From assembly GCF_001629735.1 (NCBI RefSeq), contig NZ_CP015224.1:1-64000 (forward strand): 64,000 nucleotides of DNA. The letters run 5' to 3'. The notes under the pieces are model-generated. The model searched no databases and was not told the DNA's origin. It saw only the letters and a list, made by a program, of their open reading frames with translations. Position 1 is the first letter of the stretch, and every line of letters starts with the position of its first letter. Below are positions 1-8,617 of the stretch, in pieces. This DNA is from Lysinibacillus sphaericus (lineage in GTDB: Bacteria; Bacillota; Bacilli; Bacillales_A; Planococcaceae). Position numbers and translations under genes: made by a program.

Positions 1-268
1 AAATTGTTATTTGAGCTTTTACAGGAAATCCATTGTTCTACTAATATTCCATTAGTTATGCATGGAGCCTCGGGGGTGCCAGAAGAGGATGTGCGTAAAT
101 CTTTGAAATATGGAATTGCGAAAGTAAATTTTTCTACGGAGCTTAAAGACTTATTTGCTGAAGAATTAAGAGCTTATTTTAAGGATTATCCAACAGAAAA
201 TGATCCAAGAAAGTATTTTCCTTCCAGCACGGGAATCTTTAATTAAATTAGTAGAGCAAAGATTGTGA
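1..268 (+). pseudogene. Class II ketose-bisphosphate aldolase (tagatose/fructose type), 3' end, frameshifted tail
   Basis: This is the C-terminal part of a KbaY/GatY/Fba-type zinc aldolase; the 5' part lies outside the window. The HGASG loop and the VNFSTE stretch that follows are family motifs around the metal and phosphate site. The open frame ends at a TAA at 244-246 with an unrelated tail (KYF-PSSTGIFN). One base shifted, from 221, the frame reads LPARESLIKLVEQRL and ends at TGA 266-268, which looks like the true family C-terminus. I therefore infer a one-base insertion near 220. The next genes (kinase, SIS isomerase, ROK kinase) suggest tagatose-1,6-bisphosphate cleavage. Such a late shift might be tolerated, so activity is uncertain. 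Confidence 0.72.
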
Positions 269-278
269 TGTTACAAAA

Positions 279-1187
279 ATGATTACTACTTTAACCTTAA
301 ACGCAGCCATTGACCAAGTATATGAGCTGGACTCTTTAATGATTGGTCAGACAAATCGTGTGTTACAGAAGTCACAACAAGGTGGTGGAAAAGGGGTTAA
401 CGTAGCTCGTGTTATTGCATCACTTGGTGGTGAAGTGAGTATTGGCGGTTTCGTTGGTGGATTAAATGGTAGTAAAATAGCCGAGCTTTTACAGGAGGAA
501 AATCTCCAAACTGATTTCGTACAAATAGTGGAGGAAAGCCGGATTTGTTTAACGATTATTAATCAGCAAACGAAGGAAATGAGCGAGTTGTTAGAGGTAG
601 GACCTACAATTCATGAACAAGAGTGGATAAAAATGTTAAGCTGGATTGAAACACAAGCGGAACATGCTACCTATTTTGTATTGTCAGGAAGCCTACCCCA
701 AGGTATACAGAAAACGGCATATGCAACGATTATCAAATTATTAAAGGAAAAAGGTATTAGAGTCGCACTTGATACAAGTGGCGATGCTTTGAAAAAGGGT
801 ATTACGGCAATACCTTTCATCATTAAGCCTAATAAGGATGAAATTGCTCAATTAATCGGTAGGTCTGCTTTGACTCAGGAAGACTTAGTTCATACTGGTG
901 TAAAATTACAAAAAATGGGCATTGAGCATGTATGTTTTTCATTGGGCGAGCAAGGCGCTCTATTTGTTCATCCGTCAGGGGTTTACAAAGTGAATGCACC
1001 ATCGATAAATGTGGTCAATACAGTAGGAAGTGGTGATGCCTTTTTAGGAGGACTTATTTATAAGCTCTCACATGGTGCAGACCATACAGAGGCATACAAA
1101 TGGGCTGTTGCCTGTGGCTCAGCGAATGCAGCACATAATGAAATTGCAAAAGTCCAAAGAAAAAATGTGGAAAAAGCTTATCGATGA
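279..1187 (+). CDS. PfkB-family sugar-phosphate kinase (1-phosphofructokinase / tagatose-6-phosphate kinase type)
   Basis: The 302-residue protein is full length for the LacC/FruK branch of the ribokinase fold. It should phosphorylate a ketohexose phosphate with ATP in the cytosol. The substrate-side glycine motif GGGKGVNVARV lies near residue 36 and the anion-hole/catalytic-base motif NTVGSGDAFLGG near residue 247. A KPNKDE segment near residue 185 is also typical. No strong ribosome binding site precedes the ATG, so translation may be coupled to the aldolase, whose ancestral stop lies 10 bases upstream. Next to an aldolase and an AgaS-like isomerase, tagatose-6-phosphate is the likeliest substrate, though fructose-1-phosphate cannot be excluded. 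It is the only intact enzyme gene of this cluster. Confidence 0.85.
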   Translation: MITTLTLNAAIDQVYELDSLMIGQTNRVLQKSQQGGGKGVNVARVIASLGGEVSIGGFVGGLNGSKIAELLQEENLQTDFVQIVEESRICLTIINQQTKEMSELLEVGPTIHEQEWIKMLSWIETQAEHATYFVLSGSLPQGIQKTAYATIIKLLKEKGIRVALDTSGDALKKGITAIPFIIKPNKDEIAQLIGRSALTQEDLVHTGVKLQKMGIEHVCFSLGEQGALFVHPSGVYKVNAPSINVVNTVGSGDAFLGGLIYKLSHGADHTEAYKWAVACGSANAAHNEIAKVQRKNVEKAYR

Positions 1188-1228
1188 GATACAAATAACT
1201 AAAATATAAGAGAAGTAGGGATTTGGTT

Positions 1229-2261
1229 ATGTACACATACAATGAGATTATGGCACAAGGACAAAAGTTAGAAAGAACAAAGGACACTGTTCAATTAATT
1301 ACTTTCCATGAAAAAGCTGTAGATGTAGTGCTTTTCACTGGATGTGGAACATCCTATTATTTAGCCATTGCAGCAGCGCGATATTATCAAGCCGTTACGG
1401 GAGAATTTGCCATTGCGGTACCAGCATCTGAGTTATTTTTACACACAGACACTTTTATATTAAAGAATAAAAAGTATCTTATTATTGGAATTTCACGATC
1501 GGGGACAACTTCGGAAATCATTATGTCCTTAGAGCATTTGAAGGATGCGAAAAATATACGTACTATGGCAGTACATGTAATGGTGACACACCTATGGCAA
1601 ATTAACAGATGAATTGATTGCTTTAAATCATATATCAGAAAAAGCGTGGTCATGACACAAATCATTTTCTAATATGCTATATGCCTTGCAATTATATGCT
1701 ACGAAATTAGTGGAAGAGCGGATATGCTGGAACAATTAGAGAAAATCCCGCTCTTGTGCATTCAGCATTAGGCAATGGACAGCAGTTAACGCAGGTGACT
1801 GAAGATGCTTCCATAAAGCGCTTTATTTTTTAGGTCAGGTGTTTTTAATGGGTTGGCTAAAGAAGCAACATTAAAGCTGAAGGAAATGACCCAAACGGAA
1901 TGTGAAAGTTACTCCAAATTTAGAATTCCGACATGGTCCAATTTCTATTGTCGATCAGGAAACGGTTGTTATTATATTTACACAAAATGAAACGAAGGAA
2001 TATGATCAGGCATTAGTGAAGGATATTCCAAAAGCTTGGAGGCTTCGTTGTTATTAATCGGTATAGCTTCTGAAGAATTAGAAGCAGATTTAATTTTTAA
2101 GCTATCTGCAGAAGTAGATGATGTAAATCGCCTTGTTGAGCGGTTCCTTACTTCCAACTTTAGCTTATCAGCATGCCATATTTAAAGGGCGTAATCCCGA
2201 TAAACCACGTAATTTAACACAAGTCGTCAACTTTCATAATAGTAGACTCTTCCATAGGTAA
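1229..2261 (+). pseudogene. SIS-domain sugar-phosphate isomerase/deaminase (AgaS-like), broken
   Basis: The first 120 codons read cleanly (FTGCGTSYYLA and GISRSGTTSE are SIS-domain phosphate-binding motifs), then the frame ends at about 1612. The homologous reading continues in other frames: CNGDTPMAN, TDELIALNHISEKA, SNMLYALQLYATKL, then KLKEMTQTECESYSN and FRHGPISIVDQETVV, finishing at TAA 2259-2261. At least four one-base indels are needed to join them. Intact relatives convert galactosamine- or glucosamine-6-phosphate to ketose phosphate and ammonia. The start is the ATG with AGTAGGG upstream; a TTG two codons earlier is the alternative. Cluster context supports amino-sugar catabolism, now lost if the sequence is correct. 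Confidence 0.75.
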
Positions 2262-2338
2262 TAGATATATTTCTATCTTTTACTTTCTGATAATTTTGAA
2301 TTTAAGTGAATCCTGTGTGGAAAACTGGTGATGAAAAG

Positions 2339-3209
2339 ATGAGTCATATTTTAGTAGCCGATGTTGGTGGGACAAAGTTAGCCACAGCTTTATTCAACCA
2401 ACACCAGCAGCTCTTAATTAAAAGAGAGGTACCAAGTGATATTTTCAACTAGAGACGCTTTATTCCATTGTTTAATCAACAGCTTGAGTTGCTCTGTATG
2501 GAGAAGAAGCTCTCTTTTAAAGATATCTCTAAGGTAAGCATTGGTTTACCTGGTATTGTTGATGTTCAAAAGGTCTAAGCCATCTATCAAAATAATATAC
2601 CGTGGCGTAACTTTCCGATTTGTGAACGCTTAGTTGAATTTTTTCCCCATGCACAGATTATGATGGATAACGATGTGCATATGGCAGCCTGGGAGAGTAT
2701 AATGCTAGAGGATTTCAGAAGGAAACGATGGTATATGTAACATTAAGTAAGGGATATCTTGTTGTACCATCGTTAATGGTGAATTTTTACGAGGAACAGG
2801 ATTAGCTGGTGAAATAGGGTTTAATATTGTCGGTCATGCTGGTGAAACGTTAGAGGAAAGTGTCGCTGGGCCAGCTATAGAAAAGCTGGGAAGAGTATTA
2901 CTAGGAAATTCAGCTATTCGATTAAAGATATGATGGAGCTCTATTACAAGGGTGACCCTATCATGGAGAAGGTGTTGCAGCAAATTATTGATTGCATGGA
3001 AAACAGTTACACCAAATGATTTTAATGCTTGATCCACACTGCATCGTATTAGGCGGAGGTTTTTTTAATCATCAGCCGAAATCATCGAGCAGATTAAAGA
3101 GGTCATTCAGCAACGTTTGTTACGTACGCCTTTTGAAGGGAAAGAGCAAATTATAGAGAGTAGTATTCGGAAAGCTGAGGCAGGTCTGTATGGTGCAGCA
3201 ATGAAGTAA
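2339..3209 (+). pseudogene. ROK-family sugar kinase, broken
   Basis: The N-terminus has the ROK/ASKHA phosphate-1 motif (ILVADVGGTKLATA). An in-frame TAG at 2450-2452 is followed by further stops and indels. Later pieces match ROK proteins: SIGLPGIVD, the catalytic-aspartate segment MMDNDVHMAAWE, the GEIGFN-like stretch near 2810, and a C-terminus EAGLYGAAMK ending at TAA 3207. Intact relatives phosphorylate glucose, N-acetylglucosamine or related sugars. With the AgaS-like isomerase, a kinase for an amino sugar is plausible. The many lesions make function very unlikely unless this stretch was badly sequenced. Confidence 0.72.
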
Positions 3210-3266
3210 TAAAAAACAGTGGTGCGATTAGGAAAATGGGAAATTACATCGATAAAAATTTCATAA

Positions 3267-3315
3267 AAAGACCCAACTTCTTTCTATCCCCTATATAGAG
3301 AAATTGGGTCTTTTA
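3267..3315 (+). terminator. Rho-independent terminator after the ROK pseudogene
   Basis: A long hairpin has AAGACCCAA at its base pairing with TTGGGTCTT and an inner A/T-rich stem, followed by a short T tract. It closes the plus-strand sugar cluster. Confidence 0.65.
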
Positions 3316-3432
3316 CATTTGTATGTTTTTAGTACGTAAATGTCATGAATGGTAGAGGAGAATAACTAACTGTCAAATAGAACGGTTAATCTGAAATTAG
3401 TGAGGTTGATTGCACATTAAACTGTAAAAAGA

Positions 3433-3464
3433 GAAACAGACTTGTTGTAGTCTGTTTCCTTTTC
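3433..3464. terminator. Bidirectional terminator between convergent units
   Basis: A perfect 10-bp stem (GAAACAGACT / AGTCTGTTTC) has a 6-base loop, with A-rich flank on the left and T-rich flank on the right. It lies just beyond the end of the minus-strand ABC ATPase gene and can serve both strands. Confidence 0.7.
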
Positions 3465-3490
3465 AATGAGGCTTATACTTGTCTATTATT

Positions 3491-4586
3491 CTAACGAATG
3501 CGTTGCTCTGTTTCTAAGTCAAAGAAATGAGCTCGTGACATATCAAAAAGTAGGTGTGCTAATTGGCCCTGAGTAATTTTGGTATCAGAGTTTACACGTG
3601 CAATATAAGGCTGTCCATTTAACTGTGCATGTAGCATAAGCTCAGCACCTGTTAATTCGGATACATCAACATTTGCTTCAATAGCTGAGAAGAATGGCTC
3701 AGAAATGACAGAAGATTTTCATATATATGTTCAGGACGAATGCCAAGAATCAATTCTTTTTGTAAGTATCCTTGCTCTAATAATAATTTGGATTTTTCTG
3801 CTGGAATGGTTAATGTAATAGGTCCTAATTGAATCCCTTCCTCATAGAAACCCCTTTAAAAAAGTTCATTGATGGTGAGCCTATAAAACCACCAACAAAT
3901 TTATTTTCAGGTAATCTGTATACTTCTTCAGGCGTACCAATTTGTTGAACAATACCATCCTTCATGACAACAAGGCGTGTTGCCATTGTCATTGCTTCAG
4001 TTTGGTCATGTGTTACGTAAATTGTCGTTGTTTTTAATCGTCGATGAAGCTTAGTAATTTCTGCACGCATTTGCACGCGTAGCTTTGCATCTAAATTGGA
4101 CAATGGCTCGTCCATTAAGAAAATATTTGCATCTCGGACGATTGCTCGACCAAGGGCAACTCGTTGTCTCTGACCACCCGATAGAGCTTTAGGCTTACGA
4201 TCTAAATACTTTTCTAAATCGAGTATGGCTGCTGCGTTGTGAACACGTTCTTTAATTTCTTGTTTTGAAAATTTTCGAAGCTTTAAGCCAAATGCCATGT
4301 TGTCATATACTGTCATATGTGGATAGAGTGCATAGTTTTGAAACACCATCGCTATATCACGTTCCTTAGATGGCACATCATTCATTTTCCTGTTATCAAT
4401 TAAAAAATCGCCTTCCGAAATTTCCTCTAACCCTGCTATCATACGTAATGTTGTTGACTTTCCACAACCTGAAGGACCAACAAGTACAATAAACTCTCGA
4501 TCCTGAACTGTTAAATTAAAATCAGATACAGCCGTTACACCACCATCGTATATTTTATAAATATGATTAAGTACAATTTTCTCCAT
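3491..4586 (-). pseudogene. Sugar ABC transporter ATPase (MsmX/UgpC type), frameshifted in the C-terminal domain
   Basis: The nucleotide-binding domain is complete: Walker [13 protein letters not shown] signature LSGGQRQR, Walker [14 protein letters not shown]-loop YVTHDQTEA. After residue about 246 the frame is lost near 3845. The expected MalK-type OB/TOBE domain reads on in shifted frames (LEQGYLQKELILGIRPEHIY, later FDLETEQRIR) and ends at 3491, with a second shift near 3715. Family members are about 365 residues and energise several carbohydrate importers; the truncated open frame is 253 residues. Loss of the regulatory domain need not abolish ATPase activity, so partial function is possible. 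The gene lies 82 bases downstream of the PucR-type regulator on the same strand. Confidence 0.8.
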
Positions 4587-4668
4587 ATTTAATCCCCTTT
4601 GTTCTTTTATTCAGTGTAAATAAAGTAAGGAAGAAAACCAATGTTTAATGTGCATAATTTTCAGTTAA

Positions 4669-5574
4669 TTAATTTTGTGCATTTTGTAAAAAGGACCAAA
4701 GATAACTAGCAAAGTAAACAAGAATAACACCATCTAAATTTTTGATAGTAATATTGGTGATTTCTTGAAACTTTAATAATCGATAGGTAAGCGTATTACG
4801 ATGTATATGTAATTTTTTGGATGTCGACGAAATATTGAAACCACATTCACAAAAAGTTTTAATTGTTTCCAATAATTCCTTGTCTGACTTTAAAGGTAGA
4901 ATAATCTGCTCTTCAATAAATTTAAGAATAGAAGTGGGCAATTGTTCTGTTAATAAAATAGGGAATATTGTTTGAAATGAATAATAAGGTTCAGCAGTTC
5001 TTAAATGTAAGCATTCTTTGAACCATTGTGCTTCTCTTTGGAATTTAACTGGAAAATTTTGATCAATTACATAAAATTCTCCTACATATAAATGGATGCG
5101 GACATAAAAATCTACTTCAATCGTACGAATAAGGGCAAGTAAATCTTCCCTCTCATTTATGGAACAGTTTTCAGGTTCAATAAGTAAAAAGTGATTAGTA
5201 GCAACTTGAATGAATATCGTATCTTCCTGAAAAAAATTGTATAGCGCTTCTTTTAATGCTTCTAAAGGAGGGTTTTCGTTTATAAAAGTTATTTGAATAA
5301 CACGTGCTTTCTTAAAGGTTAATTTGGATGGCATGTCACCATTTGAGTAAATAAATTCATACCATATATCCGAGGCTTGAAATAGTGACGAAGTAACTTC
5401 AGTATAAAAAACCGTCAGCCATTCGTAGTCCCGGTGTGAAACCTCATGCTTTGAGATAGAGAACCATTCCTTAGTTTCGTGATGGTAAAAAATATGACAG
5501 TCATTTGATAGTTGAGTTGGCTTGGAACGATAATAACGATAGGAAGGAAACAATGCTTTGAGATTTAAGTTCAT
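4669..5574 (-). CDS. PucR/CdaR-type transcriptional regulator
   Basis: The 301-residue protein has the C-terminal PucR-type helix-turn-helix (HIHRNTLTYRLLKFQEIT, around residues 255-275), preceded by FCECGFNISSTSKKL. The N-terminal two thirds are not recognisable as a standard sensory domain; CdaR-like regulators of sugar-acid or purine catabolism share this layout. The start is the ATG with AAGGAG seven bases upstream; an in-frame ATG 12 codons earlier lacks one. It is the likely local regulator of the sugar cluster and of the ABC ATPase downstream. Ligand unknown. Confidence 0.72.
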   Translation of the reverse strand: MNLNLKALFPSYRYYRSKPTQLSNDCHIFYHHETKEWFSISKHEVSHRDYEWLTVFYTEVTSSLFQASDIWYEFIYSNGDMPSKLTFKKARVIQITFINENPPLEALKEALYNFFQEDTIFIQVATNHFLLIEPENCSINEREDLLALIRTIEVDFYVRIHLYVGEFYVIDQNFPVKFQREAQWFKECLHLRTAEPYYSFQTIFPILLTEQLPTSILKFIEEQIILPLKSDKELLETIKTFCECGFNISSTSKKLHIHRNTLTYRLLKFQEITNITIKNLDGVILVYFASYLWSFLQNAQN

Positions 5575-6056
5575 GAAAGACTCCTTTTCTTTCGATATAT
5601 AGTAAAACATTTAACTGAAAAGTCATACGGGAAAAATTCGTAAAAATATATAATCAAACGTGCTTTAAAATTTTCTACCATTACTAGTAATAATAAATGT
5701 TAGGGTGAAAAAAGTTAAGAAGTGTAAATAAATTCATAGCCATGAAGATGGTGAATAAGAATGGTTAATTCTTATTCATTAGGGCCCCCTGTTCAAAAAA
5801 GAGTAAAGATAGTAGAATAGCCTAATGTTTCAATACCGTAGACAAACTTTAAAAAGTTTAGTTGTGTTTTCCGCAGAAGTTCCCCTTCGTTCCCATCAAC
5901 TTTTCCCCATTTAGTATTGATTGTAAAGGAGTGTTAGTTATTGGTGGAATGAACTTGCACTTGATCGACAGCACAGGGGTCACAATTTAAAACTAGTTTC
6001 AAGGTGATCACTTCTAAAAGGAGGATTACAGTTGTAAGTAGTCCATTATAATTAGA
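5575..6056. other. Gene-free interval with a possible deletion scar
   Basis: I see no supported gene in these 480 bases. The stretch 5930-6040 contains short frames that could be remnant coding sequence. At 6018-6034 a perfect AAAAGGAGG is followed by TTG and then immediately TAA, as if a gene body had been removed just behind its start codon. Confidence 0.35.
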
Positions 6057-6095
6057 AAATCCATTTACTAGTGATTAGTAAATGGATTTTTTCAT
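6057..6095 (-). terminator. Strong terminator of the betaine-binding protein gene
   Basis: A perfect 14-bp inverted repeat (AAATCCATTTACTA / TAGTAAATGGATTT) with a 5-base loop directly follows the stop codon on the minus strand. T-rich sequence on both sides makes it potentially bidirectional. Confidence 0.85.
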
Positions 6096-6970
6096 TTATG
6101 ATGACTTCCCGTCTTTTGTCCAGTCAGCTACTTTATCTTGATTGTCGTTAATCCATTTCTTGGCTGCTTCCGTAGCACTCATACCTTCCATAATATCAAA
6201 CATCACACTTTCAATATCTTCGGCAGTCCAATAGAAACGATCTAGGACATCATACGCCTCAGATGCATCTTCTTTTAATCCTTTACGAGCGAATGTACCA
6301 ATATATTCTTCTGTACCATATAAACCTTTAGGGTCTTCTAAATATTTTAAATCGTAGGCATTAAAGATCCAGTGGGGTGACCAACCTGTAATAATGATTT
6401 CATCATGGTTTGAAATGGCTTGACTAAGGGCTGCGGTCATGGCACCGGCTGAAGAGGTTAAAACATTCCAACCTTCTAAATTGGGATATTCCTTATAGGC
6501 ATTTTCGGTTGTAGCCATCATATTAGCCCCTGGTTCAATGCCTGTAATTGTTTTATTGGCTTGAGTTGTTAAGTCTTCAATTGAATTAACATCCATATAA
6601 CTTGGAACGACTAAGCCAATTTTAGCACCAGTAAGGTTTTCGCCTAAATTCTCAATTTTATCTTTGTATTTCTCTACTTGAGGAGCATGTGTTTGCGGTA
6701 ACCAGGCAGATACCATACCGTCAACCTCACCGTTCGCAAGTGCCTCCCACATGATGCCATTGTCTAATGGTGTTAGTGTTACATCATATCCTAAATTTTC
6801 TAATACTTGTCCTACCACATGAGTAGAAGCAACCTCTGTATCCCATTCAACATACGCCAAGTTAATTTCTTTTTATCTTTCGTACCAGCATCTGCAGAAC
6901 CACATGCAGCTAATAGTAGTAGGCATGAAAAAACAAATCCTATCTTCCATACTTTTGAATATCTCATCAT
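6096..6970 (-). pseudogene. Glycine betaine/proline ABC transporter substrate-binding lipoprotein (OpuAC-like), frameshifted
   Basis: The start at 6970 gives a lipoprotein signal peptide with lipobox LLAAC, followed by GSADAGTKDKKKLT. About 36 codons in, one T appears to be missing (TTAACTTGGCG where TTAACTTTGGCG would keep frame). The remaining 254 codons read cleanly as an OpuAC domain (TLAYVEWDTEVASTHVV, GWSPHWIF). The total of 875 bases is one short of a multiple of three. Intact relatives bind betaine or choline at the outer face of the membrane and feed an importer. No partner permease or ATPase lies beside it. It may be a true pseudogene or one sequencing error. Confidence 0.8.
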
Positions 6971-7022
6971 ATTCCCCTTTCAATAATTCCTTACCTCTTA
7001 GTGAAAATTAATAAATATCAAT

Positions 7023-7065
7023 AAGTAACAACTTAATTTTATATACAAGTTGTTACTTTTGTCAA
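7023..7065 (-). promoter_or_regulatory. Promoter overlapped by a 12-bp inverted-repeat operator
   Basis: On the minus strand TTGACA (7065-7060) and TATAAA (7043-7038) are separated by 16 bases, upstream of the betaine-binding gene. A perfect inverted repeat (AAGTAACAACTT at 7023-7034, AAGTTGTTACTT at 7047-7058) fills the spacer and the region just after -10, a classical repressor arrangement. A GbsR/OpcR-like regulator is a plausible but unproven binder. Confidence 0.65.
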
Positions 7066-7209
7066 ATAGAGGTTTCCTGTAACTCATGCAATAAAATGAA
7101 GAATGAATCATGGAAAAGGTGCTGAATAAGGGACTAAGAAGCCCATAGATTTTTAACTCGATTACATATGATAGGTGAAAATGGAGACTGGGTTTTGAGG
7201 AGGCTTAGT

Positions 7210-7782
7210 ATGCACTGGATTACTATTATTCTAATAGGGATTGCTGCAAATCTAGACAATTTGGGGATTGGGCTTGCTTATGGTGTCAAGCAAGTTAAAA
7301 TCCCTATTTTATCGAATGCAGTGATCGCTGGCATGTCAATGATTGTCACATATGTCGCTGTAACAGCTGGCAGCACTGTTGTTGAATACATTTCACCGCA
7401 TACTGCCAATTTATTAGGAAGTTTACTATTATGCGTTATAGGCATATGGACCTTGATGTCCAATAACTTTTCTAAACAGCGGATAGCAGGGAACCCTGAG
7501 CTTTTTGATGAAGATAAAAATTTAGTGATCTCAACTCGAGAGGCAATGGCACTCGGTTTTGTATTGTCAGCTAATTGCTTGGCAGGGGGCATTGCCATTG
7601 GAGCAAATGGCATCTCTGCAATATGGACAGTAATTTCCATCGGTGTCTTTTCTTTTGTTACGGTGGGGGTAGGCAGTCAATGTGGGGCGTTGCTCGCCAA
7701 AACGTTTATTGGCAGGCATTCAACAGCTATTTCAGGATGGTTATTATTATTGATTGGTATTTTAGAGATGTTTGCTAAATAA
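7210..7782 (+). CDS. ytaF: YtaF-like sporulation membrane protein (MntP/YtaF superfamily)
   Basis: The 190-residue integral membrane protein has about six hydrophobic helices. The repeated NLDNLGIGLAYG and LSANCLAGGIAIGA segments mark the two halves of the LysE/MntP-like fold and match the YtaF group of Bacillales. YtaF is annotated as sporulation-related, with its substrate unknown. The start is the ATG seven bases after TGAGGAGG; an upstream in-frame ATG lacks a ribosome binding site. It is monocistronic, ending at a terminator. Confidence 0.75.
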   Translation: MHWITIILIGIAANLDNLGIGLAYGVKQVKIPILSNAVIAGMSMIVTYVAVTAGSTVVEYISPHTANLLGSLLLCVIGIWTLMSNNFSKQRIAGNPELFDEDKNLVISTREAMALGFVLSANCLAGGIAIGANGISAIWTVISIGVFSFVTVGVGSQCGALLAKTFIGRHSTAISGWLLLLIGILEMFAK

Positions 7783-7797
7783 AATGATGAGCGAGAG

Positions 7798-7830
7798 TAT
7801 CACCAAATTTTGGTGATATTCTTTTTATTA
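7798..7830 (+). terminator. Terminator after ytaF
   Basis: Arms TATCACCA and TGGTGATA with a short AT loop are followed by TTCTTTTTATT. Confidence 0.75.
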
Positions 7831-7920
7831 GGAGGAAAATTTGACATATTGAGGACGAATTTGGATTAATAGTTGACATTGACTGGCAGTAACGATTATT
7901 CTTGGGAGTAGAATCGTAAT

Positions 7921-7935
7921 TGAGAATTATTTTCG
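7921..7935 (+). promoter_or_regulatory. Candidate Fur box upstream of the heme locus
   Basis: TGAGAATTATTTTCG matches 11 of the 14 defined positions of the Bacillus 7-1-7 Fur motif TGATAATnATTATCA. It lies 64 bases before the first NEAT gene, where iron repression would be expected. Confidence 0.5.
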
Positions 7936-7998
7936 TTTACATGGAAGTGAATCTATCAATTAGGATGTTTTATTATGACTAAGGGAGGCGTGCAACAC

Positions 7999-8616
7999 AT
8001 GAAGAAAATGCTCATGTTGATCATGCTTGTTAGTATTTTTTTCGTTAACTTCGGGTTAACGCAAGCATCTGCTCAGCTGGCTGATGGCACTCATTCGATA
8101 AAATATCAGGTCAATAAACCTGAAAGTAATTCCGCATCCATTGCTAATGATTATTTTGTAAAACCGGCTAAAGTGACGGTGAAGAATGGCACTGCTGTAG
8201 TACAAATTACATTAAAAAACAGTGCATGGATTACGAAATTTCAACCACCAGGTGGAGCAACTGTAGTGAGTGAAGATCAAGCAACAGATACACGAACGGT
8301 ACAATTCACTGTTAAAGACCTAACAAAACCTGTAGTAACAGCGATGAAAATTGATATTGATGATATCAATTATCATCATGAATACAGTGTATCACTTGTA
8401 TTTGATGCCACATCAATTGCAAATACAGCGACTGCTTCTACTCAACAGACAGAATCCAGTAAATCTCAACCTACTTCTTCAGCAACTACAACTGGAAGTC
8501 AAGTGCCCAATCCACAAACAGATGATGCAACACCTTATCTATTAATCGTTGCGTTAGTGGGGTCAGCATTTTTACTTTATAGAAAAAAACTACAAACAAA
8601 AACGGAGGGTCAATAA
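7999..8616 (+). CDS. isdC: IsdC-like NEAT-domain heme-binding surface protein with sortase B signal
   Basis: The 205-residue precursor has a signal peptide ending near ASA (residue 25), one NEAT domain (about 28-137), a Ser/Thr/Gln-rich linker and a C-terminal sorting signal: NPQTD (171-175), hydrophobic helix, then YRKK. The NEAT domain has the SAWI loop and the heme-ligand motif YHHEY (125-129), where the first Tyr ligates heme iron in IsdA/IsdC-type domains. NPQTD fits the class B sortase pattern, and a class B sortase closes this locus. It should be fixed to peptidoglycan and relay heme inward to IsdE. GGGAGG 11 bases upstream supports this ATG rather than the one eight codons earlier. 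Confidence 0.9.
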   Translation: MKKMLMLIMLVSIFFVNFGLTQASAQLADGTHSIKYQVNKPESNSASIANDYFVKPAKVTVKNGTAVVQITLKNSAWITKFQPPGGATVVSEDQATDTRTVQFTVKDLTKPVVTAMKIDIDDINYHHEYSVSLVFDATSIANTATASTQQTESSKSQPTSSATTTGSQVPNPQTDDATPYLLIVALVGSAFLLYRKKLQTKTEGQ

Positions 8617-8617
8617 A

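Noticed and set aside
1054-1287. Minus-strand open frame over the PfkB kinase gene end
   Set aside because: Shadow of the real plus-strand gene; no start signal or recognisable protein.
5820-6050. Possible transposon end or transposase remnant
   Set aside because: Short frames such as WWNELALDRQHRGHNLKL are suggestive, but no repeats or family motif could be confirmed.
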